NCBI GenBank assembly: GCA_030621275.1 | Contig: JAUXHY010000109.1 | Location: 1 to 5,464 of the forward strand | Source: a bacterium | Lineage (GTDB): Bacteria > Fidelibacterota > Marinisomatia > Marinisomatales > JAHJCW01 | DNA: 5,464 nucleotides | Direction: 5' to 3' | Shown: one piece after another, positions 5,351 through 5,464 of the stretch | How the letters are laid out: each line of letters starts with the position of its first letter | How positions within the stretch are numbered: position 1 is the first letter of the stretch | Translations under genes and position numbers: made by a program | Notes under the pieces: model-generated | What the model was told of the DNA's origin: nothing | The model's input: only the letters and a program-made list of their open reading frames with translations | The model's database searches: none

Positions 5351-5464
5351 GGTATTATACTTTGGAAAATATTGTATAAAAAGCATAACTTATTTTCTAA
5401 AACTAGATTAGTCTCCGGAAAAGATTTGGATAAAGAATTGAGAAATTTATATACTTTATTGGAC
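5351..5464 (+). other. Uncertain open frame running off the right edge
   Basis: After the gpsA tandem stops the same frame stays open for 38 codons to the window end (reading ...YKKHNLFSKTRLVSGKDLD...). There is no ATG; TTG at 5372 is the only early alternative start and no ribosome site precedes it. One minus-strand frame is also open over the same bases. The 117 bp after gpsA therefore contain either leader sequence or the edge of a gene that cannot be assigned. No terminator hairpin is seen after gpsA. Confidence 0.15.

Overview
This 5.46 kb window is AT-rich chromosomal DNA from a bacterium. The best guess at its origin is the Bacteroidota/Chlorobiota/Ignavibacteria side of the FCB group. 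Three things point that way: a signal peptidase I with a long extra region between its Lys box and its GDNR box, a four-helix-bundle (23S rRNA intervening-sequence type) gene flanked by AT-rich repeats, and uneven use of Shine-Dalgarno sites (strong before the acyl-CoA synthetase gene, none visible before gpsA). This placement is inference; no rRNA or other phylogenetic marker gene is present.

Left part (1-1890): the plus strand carries a 5'-truncated signal peptidase I gene (lepB). It is followed by two small genes of unknown function: an 81-aa protein with an acidic helical head and a basic Lys/Thr/Ser tail, and a 168-aa protein with one N-terminal membrane anchor and a long coiled coil. 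The unit ends in a strong 13-bp hairpin with A and T tracts on opposite sides. This hairpin can also terminate the tRNA-Leu(CAA) gene that runs towards it on the minus strand (1891-1974).

Middle and right part (1975-5347): a 113-bp divergent gap separates the tRNA from a full-length long-chain acyl-CoA synthetase gene (AMP-forming, FadD/FAA type). Next comes a compact cassette of about 460 bp: a four-helix-bundle protein gene of the 23S rRNA intervening-sequence protein family, bracketed by arrays of a 7-bp repeat (consensus TTGAWTA). Two arrays lie on the left and one, inverted, on the right; the outer arms are complementary at 29 of 32 positions. The cassette fills the whole gap between the acyl-CoA synthetase gene and gpsA (NAD(P)-dependent glycerol-3-phosphate dehydrogenase), ending one base before the gpsA ATG. 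The last 117 bases hold no gene that can be called with confidence.

The two enzymes flanking the cassette both serve membrane lipid synthesis: one activates fatty acids to acyl-CoA and the other makes sn-glycerol 3-phosphate, the phospholipid backbone. The cassette looks like a selfish or regulatory insert in a lipid gene pair and is the most interesting object in the window.
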